Shown: one piece after another, positions 1 through 5,616 of the stretch
Numbering within the stretch: the first letter of the stretch is position 1
Layout: every line of letters begins with the position of its first letter
Source of the DNA: JACRBT01 sp964474285
GTDB taxonomy: Bacteria; Chloroflexota; Dehalococcoidia; Tepidiformales; Tepidiformaceae
Length of the DNA stretch: 5,658 bases
Assembly (NCBI GenBank): GCA_964474285.1
Contig: CAYYSD010000184.1
Location: forward strand, 1-5,658
Reading direction: 5' to 3'
Made by a program: the position numbers and the translations under genes
The notes under the pieces: generated by a model
Database searches by the model: none
Seen by the model: the letters and a program-made list of their open reading frames with translations, nothing else
Told to the model about the DNA's origin: nothing

Positions 1-397
1 AGGTGAAGCGCACCAGCTGCCCGCCCACCTGGCTGAAGTCGGTGACGACGTTCGCGCCAGGGCCGGCGTGTGACTGTGCGGCGTCCTTGAGGGCCGCGTA
101 GCGCCGGCTGCGCTCGCTGAGGGCGGCGGCGTCGTCGTCGGTGGCCCCGCGCTGGCGCTTTTCCGCATCGACGGCGGGGAGCACGAGCCTGTCGTCGTAG
201 GCAACGATCGCCTCGACGGCGCCGTGGGCGGCGAGGTCATCGCGCACGCTCGCATCGATGCGCCCGAGGGCCACTTCGGACTGGACGTCTGCCCAGGGGT
301 CACCCGCTGCCGTCCCGAGGCCTGGCAGCGAAGCCAACAGCGAGGCTGTCCCCGTGATCGCGGCCAGCAACGCACGCCTGCTCAAACGCATCCCCAT
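1..397 (-). CDS. Exported protein, probable S8 (subtilisin-like) peptidase, N-terminal part only
   Basis: This gene runs off the left edge; 132 codons from ATG at 397 are open with no stop. The N-terminus is a signal peptide: MGMRLSRRALLAA (twin-arginine-like SRRALL), a hydrophobic stretch to about residue 28, and a plausible cleavage site near GTAAG (residues 28-32). The mature start carries VALGRIDASVRDDLAAHG followed by VEAIVAYDDR. This helix-then-strand pattern is typical of the inhibitor I9-like propeptide of secreted subtilases. A charged helical stretch follows, then VVTDFSQVGGQLVRFT, which resembles the last propeptide strand. The catalytic Asp/His/Ser domain would lie outside the window, so peptidase function is inferred from the prodomain alone. 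A second in-frame ATG lies at 391. A GGAGG (412-416, reverse strand) sits rather far upstream, and a G-rich run lies just before the start. It could instead be another secreted protein with an I9-like domain. Confidence 0.6.
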   Translation of the reverse strand, partial: MGMRLSRRALLAAITGTASLLASLPGLGTAAGDPWADVQSEVALGRIDASVRDDLAAHGAVEAIVAYDDRLVLPAVDAEKRQRGATDDDAAALSERSRRYAALKDAAQSHAGPGANVVTDFSQVGGQLVRFT

Positions 398-480
398 CCC
401 CCAGCGCGGGGCCTCCGCGCGTCTCAAGATGCCTGTGATCTGAGGGTCGCACTTTGTGGCCAGGTGTTGAGGGTACGAAC

Positions 481-496
481 GGGAAACGTTTGCGCC
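481..496. promoter_or_regulatory. Candidate LacI/PurR-type operator palindrome
   Basis: The spacer between the divergent exported-protein and MaoC-N genes contains the perfect 8-base palindrome AAACGTTT at 484-491, with one further matching pair after a mismatch on each side (G at 482 with C at 493). Read on the minus strand it is CGCAAACGTTTCCCG. The central CG flanked by A/T-rich half-sites is the hallmark of operators bound by LacI/GalR-family repressors such as PurR. No regulator gene is in the window, so a binding protein is inferred, and a chance palindrome is possible. Confidence 0.3.
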
Positions 497-517
497 TATC
501 GGCAAAGTTCCGAGCTG

Positions 518-547
518 TTTACCGTTGAGGCCCTACCCCGGTATCGT
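518..547 (+). promoter_or_regulatory. Weak candidate promoter for the MaoC-N/SDR cluster
   Basis: TTTACC (518-523) and TATCGT (542-547) are 18 bases apart. Each matches four of six positions of the sigma-70-type -35 and -10 consensus. Transcription would begin near 554, about 30 bases before the MaoC-N start. Matches of this quality occur by chance, so this is a suggestion only. Confidence 0.2.
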
Positions 548-584
548 GCGCCCTGCAAGATCACCAAAACGCAGGAGGCCATTG

Positions 585-1067
585 ATGCCCGGACCAGATT
601 CCGAAGGCCTGATCACCGACGAAATGCGCGCCCTCATCGGCAAGGAGTCCGCGCCATGGACGAACGAAGTGGACCGGACGTGGATCCGCATGTTCGCGCG
701 ATCCGTCGGCCATACCGACCCCGTGTACTACGACGAGGCGGCTGCGAAGGCGGCCGGCTACCGCGGCCTGCCCTGCCCTCCCGGCTACCTCGGGACGCCT
801 GTCTTCAACCCGCATGCGCCCGCCCGCGGCGGGCTCGCGCAGCCTGAGCCTCGCAAGCCGATGAACCGGCGGCTCAACGGCGGAACGGAACTCGAGTACT
901 TCGACGACATCTTCGCGGGCGACGTGCTCGACGTTTCCTCGCACATCGAGTCGATCGAGGAGACTGTCGGGAGCCTCGGGCCCATGCTCGTGACGCGCAC
1001 GCAGACGGTCTACAAGCGCGACGGCAAGACGGTAGCCATCGCGACGGGCACGGGTCTGCGCTACTAG
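585..1067 (+). CDS. MaoC-N (FAS1-like dehydratase) hot-dog domain protein
   Basis: This 160-residue protein has a single hot-dog fold of the MaoC_dehydrat_N type. Such proteins form the non-catalytic half of (3R)-hydroxyacyl-CoA/ACP dehydratases or enoyl-CoA hydratases and pair with a catalytic MaoC-like subunit. The central-helix signature is VDRTWIRMFARSVGHTDPVY (residues 29-48), followed by YRGLPCPPGYLGTPV (59-73). The C-terminal half has the hot-dog strands: TELEYFDDIFAGDVL, a segment around the ISIEE-like turn, and TRTQTVYKRDGKTVA. The Asp and His of the catalytic GDxNPxH motif are replaced here by H43 and Y48, as expected for the non-catalytic subunit. ATG at 585 is chosen because AGGAGG (573-578) lies six bases upstream; an open frame back to 525 has no such site. 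It is followed after 73 bases by an SDR gene on the same strand, suggesting one acyl-chain or related pathway. Substrate is unknown. Confidence 0.8.
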   Translation: MPGPDSEGLITDEMRALIGKESAPWTNEVDRTWIRMFARSVGHTDPVYYDEAAAKAAGYRGLPCPPGYLGTPVFNPHAPARGGLAQPEPRKPMNRRLNGGTELEYFDDIFAGDVLDVSSHIESIEETVGSLGPMLVTRTQTVYKRDGKTVAIATGTGLRY

Positions 1068-1073
1068 GTAACA

Positions 1074-1107
1074 ACCGGCTCCAGCGCTCCATCGGCGGGC
1101 AGCCGGT
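1074..1107 (+). repeat. Inverted repeat in the MaoC-N/SDR spacer
   Basis: ACCGGCT (1074-1080) and AGCCGGT (1101-1107) are perfect reverse complements separated by 20 bases, starting seven bases after the MaoC-N stop. The right arm abuts TAGAAT (1107-1112), a five-of-six match to a -10 box, but I see no fitting -35. It could be an operator-like dyad or a weak RNA hairpin; there is no T-tract to make it a typical terminator. Confidence 0.3.
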
Positions 1108-1112
1108 AGAAT

Positions 1113-1127
1113 CCGGCGAACCGCCGG
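1113..1127 (+). promoter_or_regulatory. GC hairpin touching the SDR ribosome binding site
   Basis: CCGGCG (1113-1118), loop AAC, and CGCCGG (1122-1127) form a perfect six-pair GC stem, extendable by a U-G pair (1112/1128). The SDR ribosome binding site GGAGG occupies 1127-1131, so the 3' arm of the stem covers its first one or two bases. The structure could damp initiation or protect the 5' end of a processed transcript. No T-tract follows, so an intrinsic terminator is unlikely. Confidence 0.35.
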
Positions 1128-1140
1128 GAGGAGCACTCAC

Positions 1141-1920
1141 ATGTCACTCGCAGGGCGAATCGCCATCGTTACGGGAGGTGGCCGCGGCATCGGCCGCGCA
1201 ATTTCCGAAGGCCTCGCGGCGGACGGCGCGACCATCGCCATCAACTATCGCAACGACGAAGCGGCGGCGAACGAGACGGTGAAGGCAATCGAAGCCGCCG
1301 GGGGTAAGGCGAAGGCCTACCAGGCGTCTGTCGAGGATTGGGACGGTTGCGGCAGCATGGTAGCGCGCGTAGTCGAGGATTTCGGCGGGATCGACATCCT
1401 CGTGAACAACGCGGGCATCGCCAGCCGCGGGCAGTCGGTCGCGGACACGGACCCCGCCGAGATGGAACGCGTGGTCCGCACCCATGCCTTCGGCGCGTTC
1501 TACATGTCCAAGCTCGCCATTCCCCATATGCGCACGCGGGAACGCGGGGACATCATCATGATTTCGAGCGCGGCCACACGCGTGTTCGGTGGATGGGGGT
1601 CGCCCTACAACATGGGCAAGGCGGCGATCGAAGCGCTGGCGGCGACCATCGCGAAGGAGGAGCGCGACCACAACATCCACGTTAATGTCGTGGCGCCGGG
1701 CCTGGTGGAGACAGAGATGGGGAAGCGCCTTGCCCGGGCGACGCGCGGCGTCCAGGACATTCGCCAGCTCGACGCCACCTCGCCGTTCGGCCACGTCTGC
1801 CAGCCGGAAGATGTCGCGGATGTCGTGCGCTACTTCTGCAGCCCGGCTGCGGCCTACGTGACGAATGAGCGCATCTACGTGGATGGCGGCGGGTTTCCGG
1901 TGATGCCGCGACGCTCTTAG
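1141..1920 (+). CDS. Short-chain dehydrogenase/reductase (FabG-like SDR)
   Basis: This 259-residue classical SDR catalyses NAD(P)(H)-dependent reduction of a keto group or oxidation of a hydroxyl; it is probably cytosolic and tetrameric like its family. The Rossmann motif TGGGRGIG is at residues 11-18. R15 in that motif and R37 after the second strand (INYRND) suggest NADP(H) preference. NNAG is at 89-92. The catalytic residues are S143 (in MISSAA), Y156 and K160 (in YNMGK). PGLVETEMG follows, and the C-terminus has the usual YVDGGG. The Asn normally completing the tetrad appears replaced by H115 (RTHAFGAFY). ATG at 1141 follows GGAGG (1127-1131) by nine bases. The gene lies downstream of the MaoC-N gene and may act on the same acyl-CoA or lipid-like substrates, for example as a 3-oxoacyl or 3-hydroxyacyl reductase/dehydrogenase. 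The exact substrate cannot be read from the sequence, so fabG is not assigned. Confidence 0.9.
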   Translation: MSLAGRIAIVTGGGRGIGRAISEGLAADGATIAINYRNDEAAANETVKAIEAAGGKAKAYQASVEDWDGCGSMVARVVEDFGGIDILVNNAGIASRGQSVADTDPAEMERVVRTHAFGAFYMSKLAIPHMRTRERGDIIMISSAATRVFGGWGSPYNMGKAAIEALAATIAKEERDHNIHVNVVAPGLVETEMGKRLARATRGVQDIRQLDATSPFGHVCQPEDVADVVRYFCSPAAAYVTNERIYVDGGGFPVMPRRS

Positions 1921-1980
1921 TGCCGGTGCCAGCTCGAAAATGCGTTGAGGGGGCCGTCGCTCGATGGCACACTGGGCTCC

Positions 1981-2520
1981 GTGGACGTACGTGTGCTGGG
2001 GATCGGCGACATCGAAATCATTGCCGCCATCGACCGCTCTGAGCAGGTCGACACCCTGTATAGCGTCGAGGACGGCCGGCTGGTGGAGCGCGCCGTGGAC
2101 GTGGTCGAAGTCCCCCCGTGGGACCCGGACGGCCATGGTCCCGGCAGCGTTGCCGCCAGGGTCGCGTTCTGCCGGCAATGTGTCGTGGACGGCGGCGAGT
2201 TCCTGGGCGCCTTCGACGACGCCGAACTGCTCGGCGTGGCGGTCGTCGATGGACGGCTCGAACCCGGCCTGGCCTGGCTTGCTTTTCTCCACGTCAGCCG
2301 GCCCCACCGGCGGCGCGGCGTCGCCTCCGTCCTTTGGGACGCAGCTATCGACATCGCGATGGAGGCCGGCGCCGGTTCCATGTATGTCTCGGCCACTCCG
2401 ACAGGTTCCGCGGTCGGATTCTATCTCGGGCGAGGCTGCCAGCTCGCCGATCCGGTTCATCCTCGCCTGTTCGCCGAGGAGCCCGACGACATCCACCTGG
2501 TCGTTCCCATCGGGCGCTGA
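1981..2520 (+). CDS. GNAT-family N-acetyltransferase
   Basis: This 179-residue protein (from GTG 1981) is a GCN5-related acetyltransferase, transferring acetyl from acetyl-CoA to an amine of unknown identity. The acetyl-CoA pyrophosphate loop is RRRGVA at residues 110-115 (R-x-x-G-x-A), preceded by the strand LAFLHVSR. Motif B is visible as YVSATPTGSAVGFYLGRGC (135-153). The N-terminus has AAIDRSE (15-21), which I associate with a recurrent uncharacterised GNAT subgroup, and the C-terminus PDDIHLVVPIGR. The start is uncertain. An in-frame TTG at 1945 would add 12 residues, but GTG 1981 puts the first strand (MDVRVLGIGD) at the usual family position. Neither has a convincing ribosome binding site. 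It lies 60 bases after the SDR stop (24 if TTG 1945 is used) and may be co-transcribed with it. It ends 38 bases from the convergent DUF4202 gene. Confidence 0.85.
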   Translation: MDVRVLGIGDIEIIAAIDRSEQVDTLYSVEDGRLVERAVDVVEVPPWDPDGHGPGSVAARVAFCRQCVVDGGEFLGAFDDAELLGVAVVDGRLEPGLAWLAFLHVSRPHRRRGVASVLWDAAIDIAMEAGAGSMYVSATPTGSAVGFYLGRGCQLADPVHPRLFAEEPDDIHLVVPIGR

Positions 2521-2558
2521 CCCCTGTCGTGCGTCCGGCGTCTGCCTCCGGTCCGACG

Positions 2559-3152
2559 TCAGGCGAGCGCCCGTTCCACGAGTTGGCGCTGGTGGGCCGG
2601 GAGTTCGAGGGCGAGCGCGAATTCCCGCCCGGCGGGGCTCATTTTCGCCCATGTCTTTCGAAGGACATCGACCATTCGGTCGTCCGGCACCCGGTCGCTA
2701 AGTTGCTCGAATTGCGTTTCCATGAATACCAGGCAGAGACCGTCTTCGAGCGCCTGGGTCTCGAGATCGGTACCGAGGCCGCGCTTGCGGATGAGAGACT
2801 GGACGCGCGCGACGGTCGCGGACTCGTACCCCGCTTCGGCAAGGATCGCGCCGGCCTGTTCCGCGTGGAATGTTGCGAGGCCGGTGCGCCAGCGAAGATA
2901 GCCGCTCCGCCCCTCGGGGTAGGTCGAGCGGGGCCGTTGCCAGCGGCGGATGTGATGGGCGCGGGCGGCGAGGAGGAGTTCCTCGGAGGCATCAGGGCGC
3001 AGCAGCGTCACCCAGCGCGTGAGCATCTCCGCATGCACAAGTTCTTTGGGGCGGGCCACGCCGGCGATGGTGAGGCTGGTTGGATCGGCGGCGTTTGCCG
3101 CGTCGATGGCCGCGATGGCGCGTTCGAAGCGGGCCTGGTTGCTGATCGCCAT
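2559..3152 (-). CDS. DUF4202 family protein
   Basis: This 197-residue, mainly helical protein has no signal peptide or membrane segment. I recognise the DUF4202 pattern: RFERAIAAIDAANAADP near the start, ARPKELVHAEMLTRWV (33-48), ARAHHIRRWQRPRSTYPEGR (63-82), GYLRWR (84-89), FHAEQA (95-100), then LEDGLCLVFMETQF (136-149) and KTWAKMSP near the end. The function of this family is unknown to me. The spaced H40, H66/H67, H96 and E137/D138 recall metal-ligand arrangements of helical HD-type domains, which is inference only. ATG at 3152 is preceded by AGGGGAG (3160-3166, reverse strand) with a seven-base spacer. It lies 26 bases downstream of the membrane-protein gene on the same strand, so the two are probably one operon. 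Confidence 0.85.
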   Translation of the reverse strand: MAISNQARFERAIAAIDAANAADPTSLTIAGVARPKELVHAEMLTRWVTLLRPDASEELLLAARAHHIRRWQRPRSTYPEGRSGYLRWRTGLATFHAEQAGAILAEAGYESATVARVQSLIRKRGLGTDLETQALEDGLCLVFMETQFEQLSDRVPDDRMVDVLRKTWAKMSPAGREFALALELPAHQRQLVERALA

Positions 3153-3178
3153 GGGGCGGCTCCCCTGTGTTGCCGGTG

Positions 3179-3685
3179 TTACATCTCGGGCGCGGGCGCT
3201 CGGGTTGGCCGTTTCAGTTCGAGCCAGGCGGCCGCGATGATGAACCAGTGGACGGCGATCAGGAAGAGGATCGCCGAGATGATGGTGAGGGCGTCGCGGC
3301 CGGCATCATCGCCATCGACGAGGGTACCGCGGTAGACGTTGGCCCAGAGCAAGATGAGGCCGAGGACGAGGAATACGACCGGCCCGGCGAGGAGGTTGAA
3401 GCCGCCGCGCAGGGCCACATGGGCGAAGGCCATCCCGCCCAGCACCCAAAGCGGCGTGGTAATGGCGACATGCCACGCTCGGTGATTGTCCCAGGCGGCC
3501 CACGTCTGAAAGGCGATGGCGAGAAAGCCGCCAGCGAAGAGCAGATAAAGCGCGAAGGGTGCGAACCGCCTGGCCAGCTCCGCTCGCGTCCAGGCCGGAG
3601 CCTCGGGGCGGTTGGTGCGATCGTGAAGGAATGCGCCTTGCTTGTCCGTCTCGACGGGGCGCGCTGAGCTGAAATTGGCGGCCAT
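3179..3685 (-). CDS. Four-helix integral membrane protein of unknown function
   Basis: This protein has 168 residues. A polar N-terminal segment of about 40 residues is followed by four hydrophobic helices at roughly 42-61, 72-92, 98-117 and 133-155, and a short basic tail (LKRPTRAPAPEM). Helices 2 to 4 contain scattered W and H residues (W71, H72, H89, W114, H146, W147). I do not recognise the family, and nothing visible shows enzymatic activity. ATG at 3685 is preferred because GAGGA (3692-3696, reverse strand) lies six bases upstream. An in-frame GTG at 3718 would add 11 residues but overlaps that ribosome binding site. It is the first gene of a probable two-gene operon with the DUF4202 gene and is divergent from the DinB-like gene. 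Confidence 0.75.
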   Translation of the reverse strand: MAANFSSARPVETDKQGAFLHDRTNRPEAPAWTRAELARRFAPFALYLLFAGGFLAIAFQTWAAWDNHRAWHVAITTPLWVLGGMAFAHVALRGGFNLLAGPVVFLVLGLILLWANVYRGTLVDGDDAGRDALTIISAILFLIAVHWFIIAAAWLELKRPTRAPAPEM

Positions 3686-3718
3686 CTGGCATCCTCGCGT
3701 TGGCGGCGTGTCCGGCAC

Positions 3719-3747
3719 ATGATGATCGTTGCCAGCCGGAGCGGCAA
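3719..3747 (-). promoter_or_regulatory. Candidate promoter of the membrane-protein/DUF4202 unit
   Basis: On the minus strand, TTGCCG (3742-3747) and CATCAT (3719-3724) are separated by exactly 17 bases. Each matches four of six consensus positions, placing transcription start about 25 bases before the ATG at 3685. TTGCC (3729-3733) and GGCAA (3743-3747) form a nine-base-spaced dyad over the -35 element, which could be an operator. Evidence is pattern matching only. Confidence 0.3.
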
Positions 3748-3779
3748 GCGAGACCGGGCCGCGCCGCGCTGTCAGCCGC

Positions 3780-3785
3780 TATGAT
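3780..3785 (+). promoter_or_regulatory. -10-like element before the DinB-like gene
   Basis: TATGAT at 3780-3785 matches five of six bases of the sigma-70 -10 consensus, 24 bases upstream of the GTG start at 3810. The sequence at the usual -35 distance (GGGCCG region) does not match, so promoter activity is uncertain. Confidence 0.3.
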
Positions 3786-3809
3786 GGGCGGCGCACCGTG
3801 GAGGCGCAT

Positions 3810-4274
3810 GTGACCAGCTTCAACGACCTGTTCTGCTACAACGACTCGGCCAACGAGGCCGTGTTCGGTCTCGTTGGGCAGCTCGATGACCGTGCTCGGG
3901 ACGAGGACCACGCCGAGATCGGCGGCTCCGCCGCGGGCCTGCTGCACCATCTGACGCGGGTGGAACGCGCGTTCTTCCAGATCACAACGGGCGCGCAGCT
4001 CATGCGGCCGGGCGAACGAACCTTCGAACAGACATTGTCGGATTGGGAGGCGGAACGCCACGACTTCCGGGACGCCCTCCCGGGCCTCATCGGCCGGCTG
4101 GAGGAGCAGGTCGAGGTGCCCTGGTTCAAGCGGTCGTTCACGGTGGAACAGGCGCTGATGCAAGTGGTGACGCACTCCGTGCAACACCGGGCAGGGATCG
4201 CGACGATCCTCGGCAGGAATGGCGTTGAAGTGCCGAACCTGGACTACATCGCATGGCTCCGAGAGTTTCGCTGA
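3810..4274 (+). CDS. DinB superfamily protein (putative metal-dependent)
   Basis: This 154-residue protein has the four-helix-bundle DinB/YfiT pattern. Helix 1 is FNDLFCYNDSANEAVFGLV. A second helix, SAAGLLHHLTRVERAFFQI, carries the first metal-type His (H46 or H47). The C-terminal helix VVTHSVQHRAGIATILGRNG (119-138) contains the characteristic H-x3-H (H122, H126). It ends with VPNLDYIAWLREFR, the usual DinB tail. The three His would bind a divalent metal. Members include thiol-dependent S-transferases and many proteins of unknown role; nothing here identifies the substrate, and DNA-damage induction should not be assumed. GTG at 3810 is chosen because GGAGG (3800-3804) lies five bases upstream and the length fits the family. 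The frame is open back to a TTG at 3729, but that stretch lacks conserved sequence. Its stop is one base from the end of the convergent gene. Confidence 0.85.
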   Translation: MTSFNDLFCYNDSANEAVFGLVGQLDDRARDEDHAEIGGSAAGLLHHLTRVERAFFQITTGAQLMRPGERTFEQTLSDWEAERHDFRDALPGLIGRLEEQVEVPWFKRSFTVEQALMQVVTHSVQHRAGIATILGRNGVEVPNLDYIAWLREFR

Positions 4275-4275
4275 C

Positions 4276-5616
4276 CTATTGACCGCCGCGCTGGGGCGCG
4301 GGGGGCCGTTTGCCCAATACCGCGACATCGATGCTGACGCGCCCGGTGGCCGGGTCGAGTCCGCCCGAGATCGCAACGGTGTGTCCGACCACGGTATCAC
4401 CGCGAAGGAGCGCCTCCGCCGTGAGGCCCGATTCACCCGGCAGGACGACGGAATCGCGCCGAAGCTGAGCGACCGCAATCCCGCGTTCCGTCTGGATGCG
4501 CACGAGCGTACCTTCGCGCGCCACGATCACGCCTTCGATGCGAACGAAGCGCACGCCGGAGGGCGGTGTTTCGGCGGGGCGCACAACTTCGGTGGGCGAT
4601 TTCACCGCGGTCCCTTCGGGCGCCGCGGTCGAAGCCGGCGCTGCGGTCGCTTCCAGGGTGGCGGTGGCCACGGGCTGGCGCGGCGGATTGGGCGGGTTCG
4701 GCAGGGCTTCCTGCACCTTCAGGGCGAACACCCCGGGCGTCGAACCCGGTCCCGGTGTCACCGTGACGCGAGCGCCGAGGGCCGTGGAGAAGCGCCGGAT
4801 GAGTTCGGCGGCGGAACCGCCGTCGACGGGCACCGCATAGCGTTCGCCATTCCCGGCGTCGATGTGGACGATGCCGTGGGTGCCGTCCTTCGAAAGCGTC
4901 AGGAGGGTGACCTTGCCCGAGAGGCCGTCGCGGAGGTCTCGCAGTTCGCGGAGGCGGAGGATGCGCGGGCGAGTCGTGGTTTCGCGGGCAAGCGCCACGG
5001 TCGATGCGGCCAGCACGCGATTCTCGCCGACGACACCACCAACAAGCACTGTGGCGCCGGGCTTCACGCTGGAAACATCGACGGTGGCCTCGTTTTCGAT
5101 GACGGAGGTCGAATCGGAGAGCGACATCACGAAAGAGCCGCCTTCGGAGATGACGGTGACGTTGCCGTTCGCGTCGGGCTCCCCGACGACGCCGGTGGCC
5201 TGGACGTAGTCGCCGGGGGTGAGTTCGAGTGCGTGGGCGGTTTCGACCCCGCGGAACGACCCCTGGCCCAGGACAAGGGCAAGCAGGGCCACCACGCCAA
5301 CGGCGGCCGCCGAGCCGAGAAGCGCGTATGTCCGGTTGGGGCCGAAGAAGCGCGAGAGGAACCCGCTGCGAACATTTCTTGCCGGCGCGATGGGCGGCAG
5401 AGGCCGGTTGGCCGCGAGGTGACGTTCGAACCGCGCGCGGGCGGCGGGCATCACCGCGGTGGCTTCGCGTTCGACCTGTGTTCGCGCCGCGGCCAGGAAC
5501 CCGCTGGCTTTGAGGACGGCCTCGATCTCCTCCCGCTCTTCGGCGGACGCGTCCCCGGGCACCTGTCCGGTGACAAGGGCTTCGGCAACCAGTTCGTCCA
5601 GGCGTTGCTCGTTCAC
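4276..5616 (-). CDS. Single-pass membrane protein, anti-sigma-factor-like, with DUF5666-like extracytoplasmic modules
   Basis: This 446-residue, cysteine-free protein starts with a charged helical cytoplasmic segment (1-92; LDELVAEALVTG, then AEEREEIEAVLKASGFLAAA). One transmembrane helix follows at about 96-116, then a large outer region. That region contains three beta-rich modules with a shared outline: module 1 at about 136-210 (YVQATGVVGE, then KPGATVLVGGVV), module 2 at 232-305 (LSGKVTLLTLS, then LGARVTVTPG), and module 3 at 355-435 (VRIEGVIVAREG, then GDTVVGHTVAISGG). A basic RPRILRLRELRDLRDGL stretch (216-232) separates modules 1 and 2. A 49-residue Pro/Ala/Thr-rich linker (306-354) precedes module 3. 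The modules resemble DUF5666-type barrels, and the overall plan matches membrane anti-sigma-like proteins of Chloroflexota, though no zinc-finger motif (HxxxCxxC) is present. GTG at 5616 has GGAGG seven bases upstream and overlaps the preceding gene's stop, indicating translational coupling. Regulation of a sigma factor is inferred. Confidence 0.75.
   Translation of the reverse strand: MNEQRLDELVAEALVTGQVPGDASAEEREEIEAVLKASGFLAAARTQVEREATAVMPAARARFERHLAANRPLPPIAPARNVRSGFLSRFFGPNRTYALLGSAAAVGVVALLALVLGQGSFRGVETAHALELTPGDYVQATGVVGEPDANGNVTVISEGGSFVMSLSDSTSVIENEATVDVSSVKPGATVLVGGVVGENRVLAASTVALARETTTRPRILRLRELRDLRDGLSGKVTLLTLSKDGTHGIVHIDAGNGERYAVPVDGGSAAELIRRFSTALGARVTVTPGPGSTPGVFALKVQEALPNPPNPPRQPVATATLEATAAPASTAAPEGTAVKSPTEVVRPAETPPSGVRFVRIEGVIVAREGTLVRIQTERGIAVAQLRRDSVVLPGESGLTAEALLRGDTVVGHTVAISGGLDPATGRVSIDVAVLGKRPPAPQRGGQ

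Noticed and set aside
525..584. N-terminal extension of the MaoC-N gene to a start at 525
   Set aside because: No ribosome binding site precedes it, whereas AGGAGG sits at ideal distance before ATG 585. The extra residues are basic and unlike the family.
224..847. 207-codon plus-strand frame from the exported-protein gene into MaoC-N
   Set aside because: It overlaps the signal-peptide gene antisense and MaoC-N out of frame. Its product is Arg/Pro-rich and unrecognisable.
2521..2558. Possible bidirectional terminator between GNAT and DUF4202
   Set aside because: Only a short, bulged CGTC/GACG plus CCGG pairing can be drawn and no T-tract is present, so I cannot support a terminator.
1144..2652. 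502-codon open frame on the minus strand across the SDR and GNAT genes
   Set aside because: It is antisense to two well-supported genes, is rich in Arg/Pro/Gly/Ala/His with no recognisable domain, and is the kind of long spurious frame GC-rich coding sequence generates.
2118..3335. 405-codon plus-strand frame spanning GNAT and the DUF4202 gene
   Set aside because: It crosses the convergent junction of two recognisable genes in other frames and shows no domain of its own.
4286..4301. Six-pair GC stem as an intrinsic terminator of the DinB-like gene
   Set aside because: There is no adjacent run of T and it lies inside the opposing coding sequence. It is noted only in the convergent-gene finding.
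3306..4478. 390-codon minus-strand frame covering parts of three genes
   Set aside because: It shadows the membrane-protein, DinB-like and DUF5666-like genes and has no conserved motifs.
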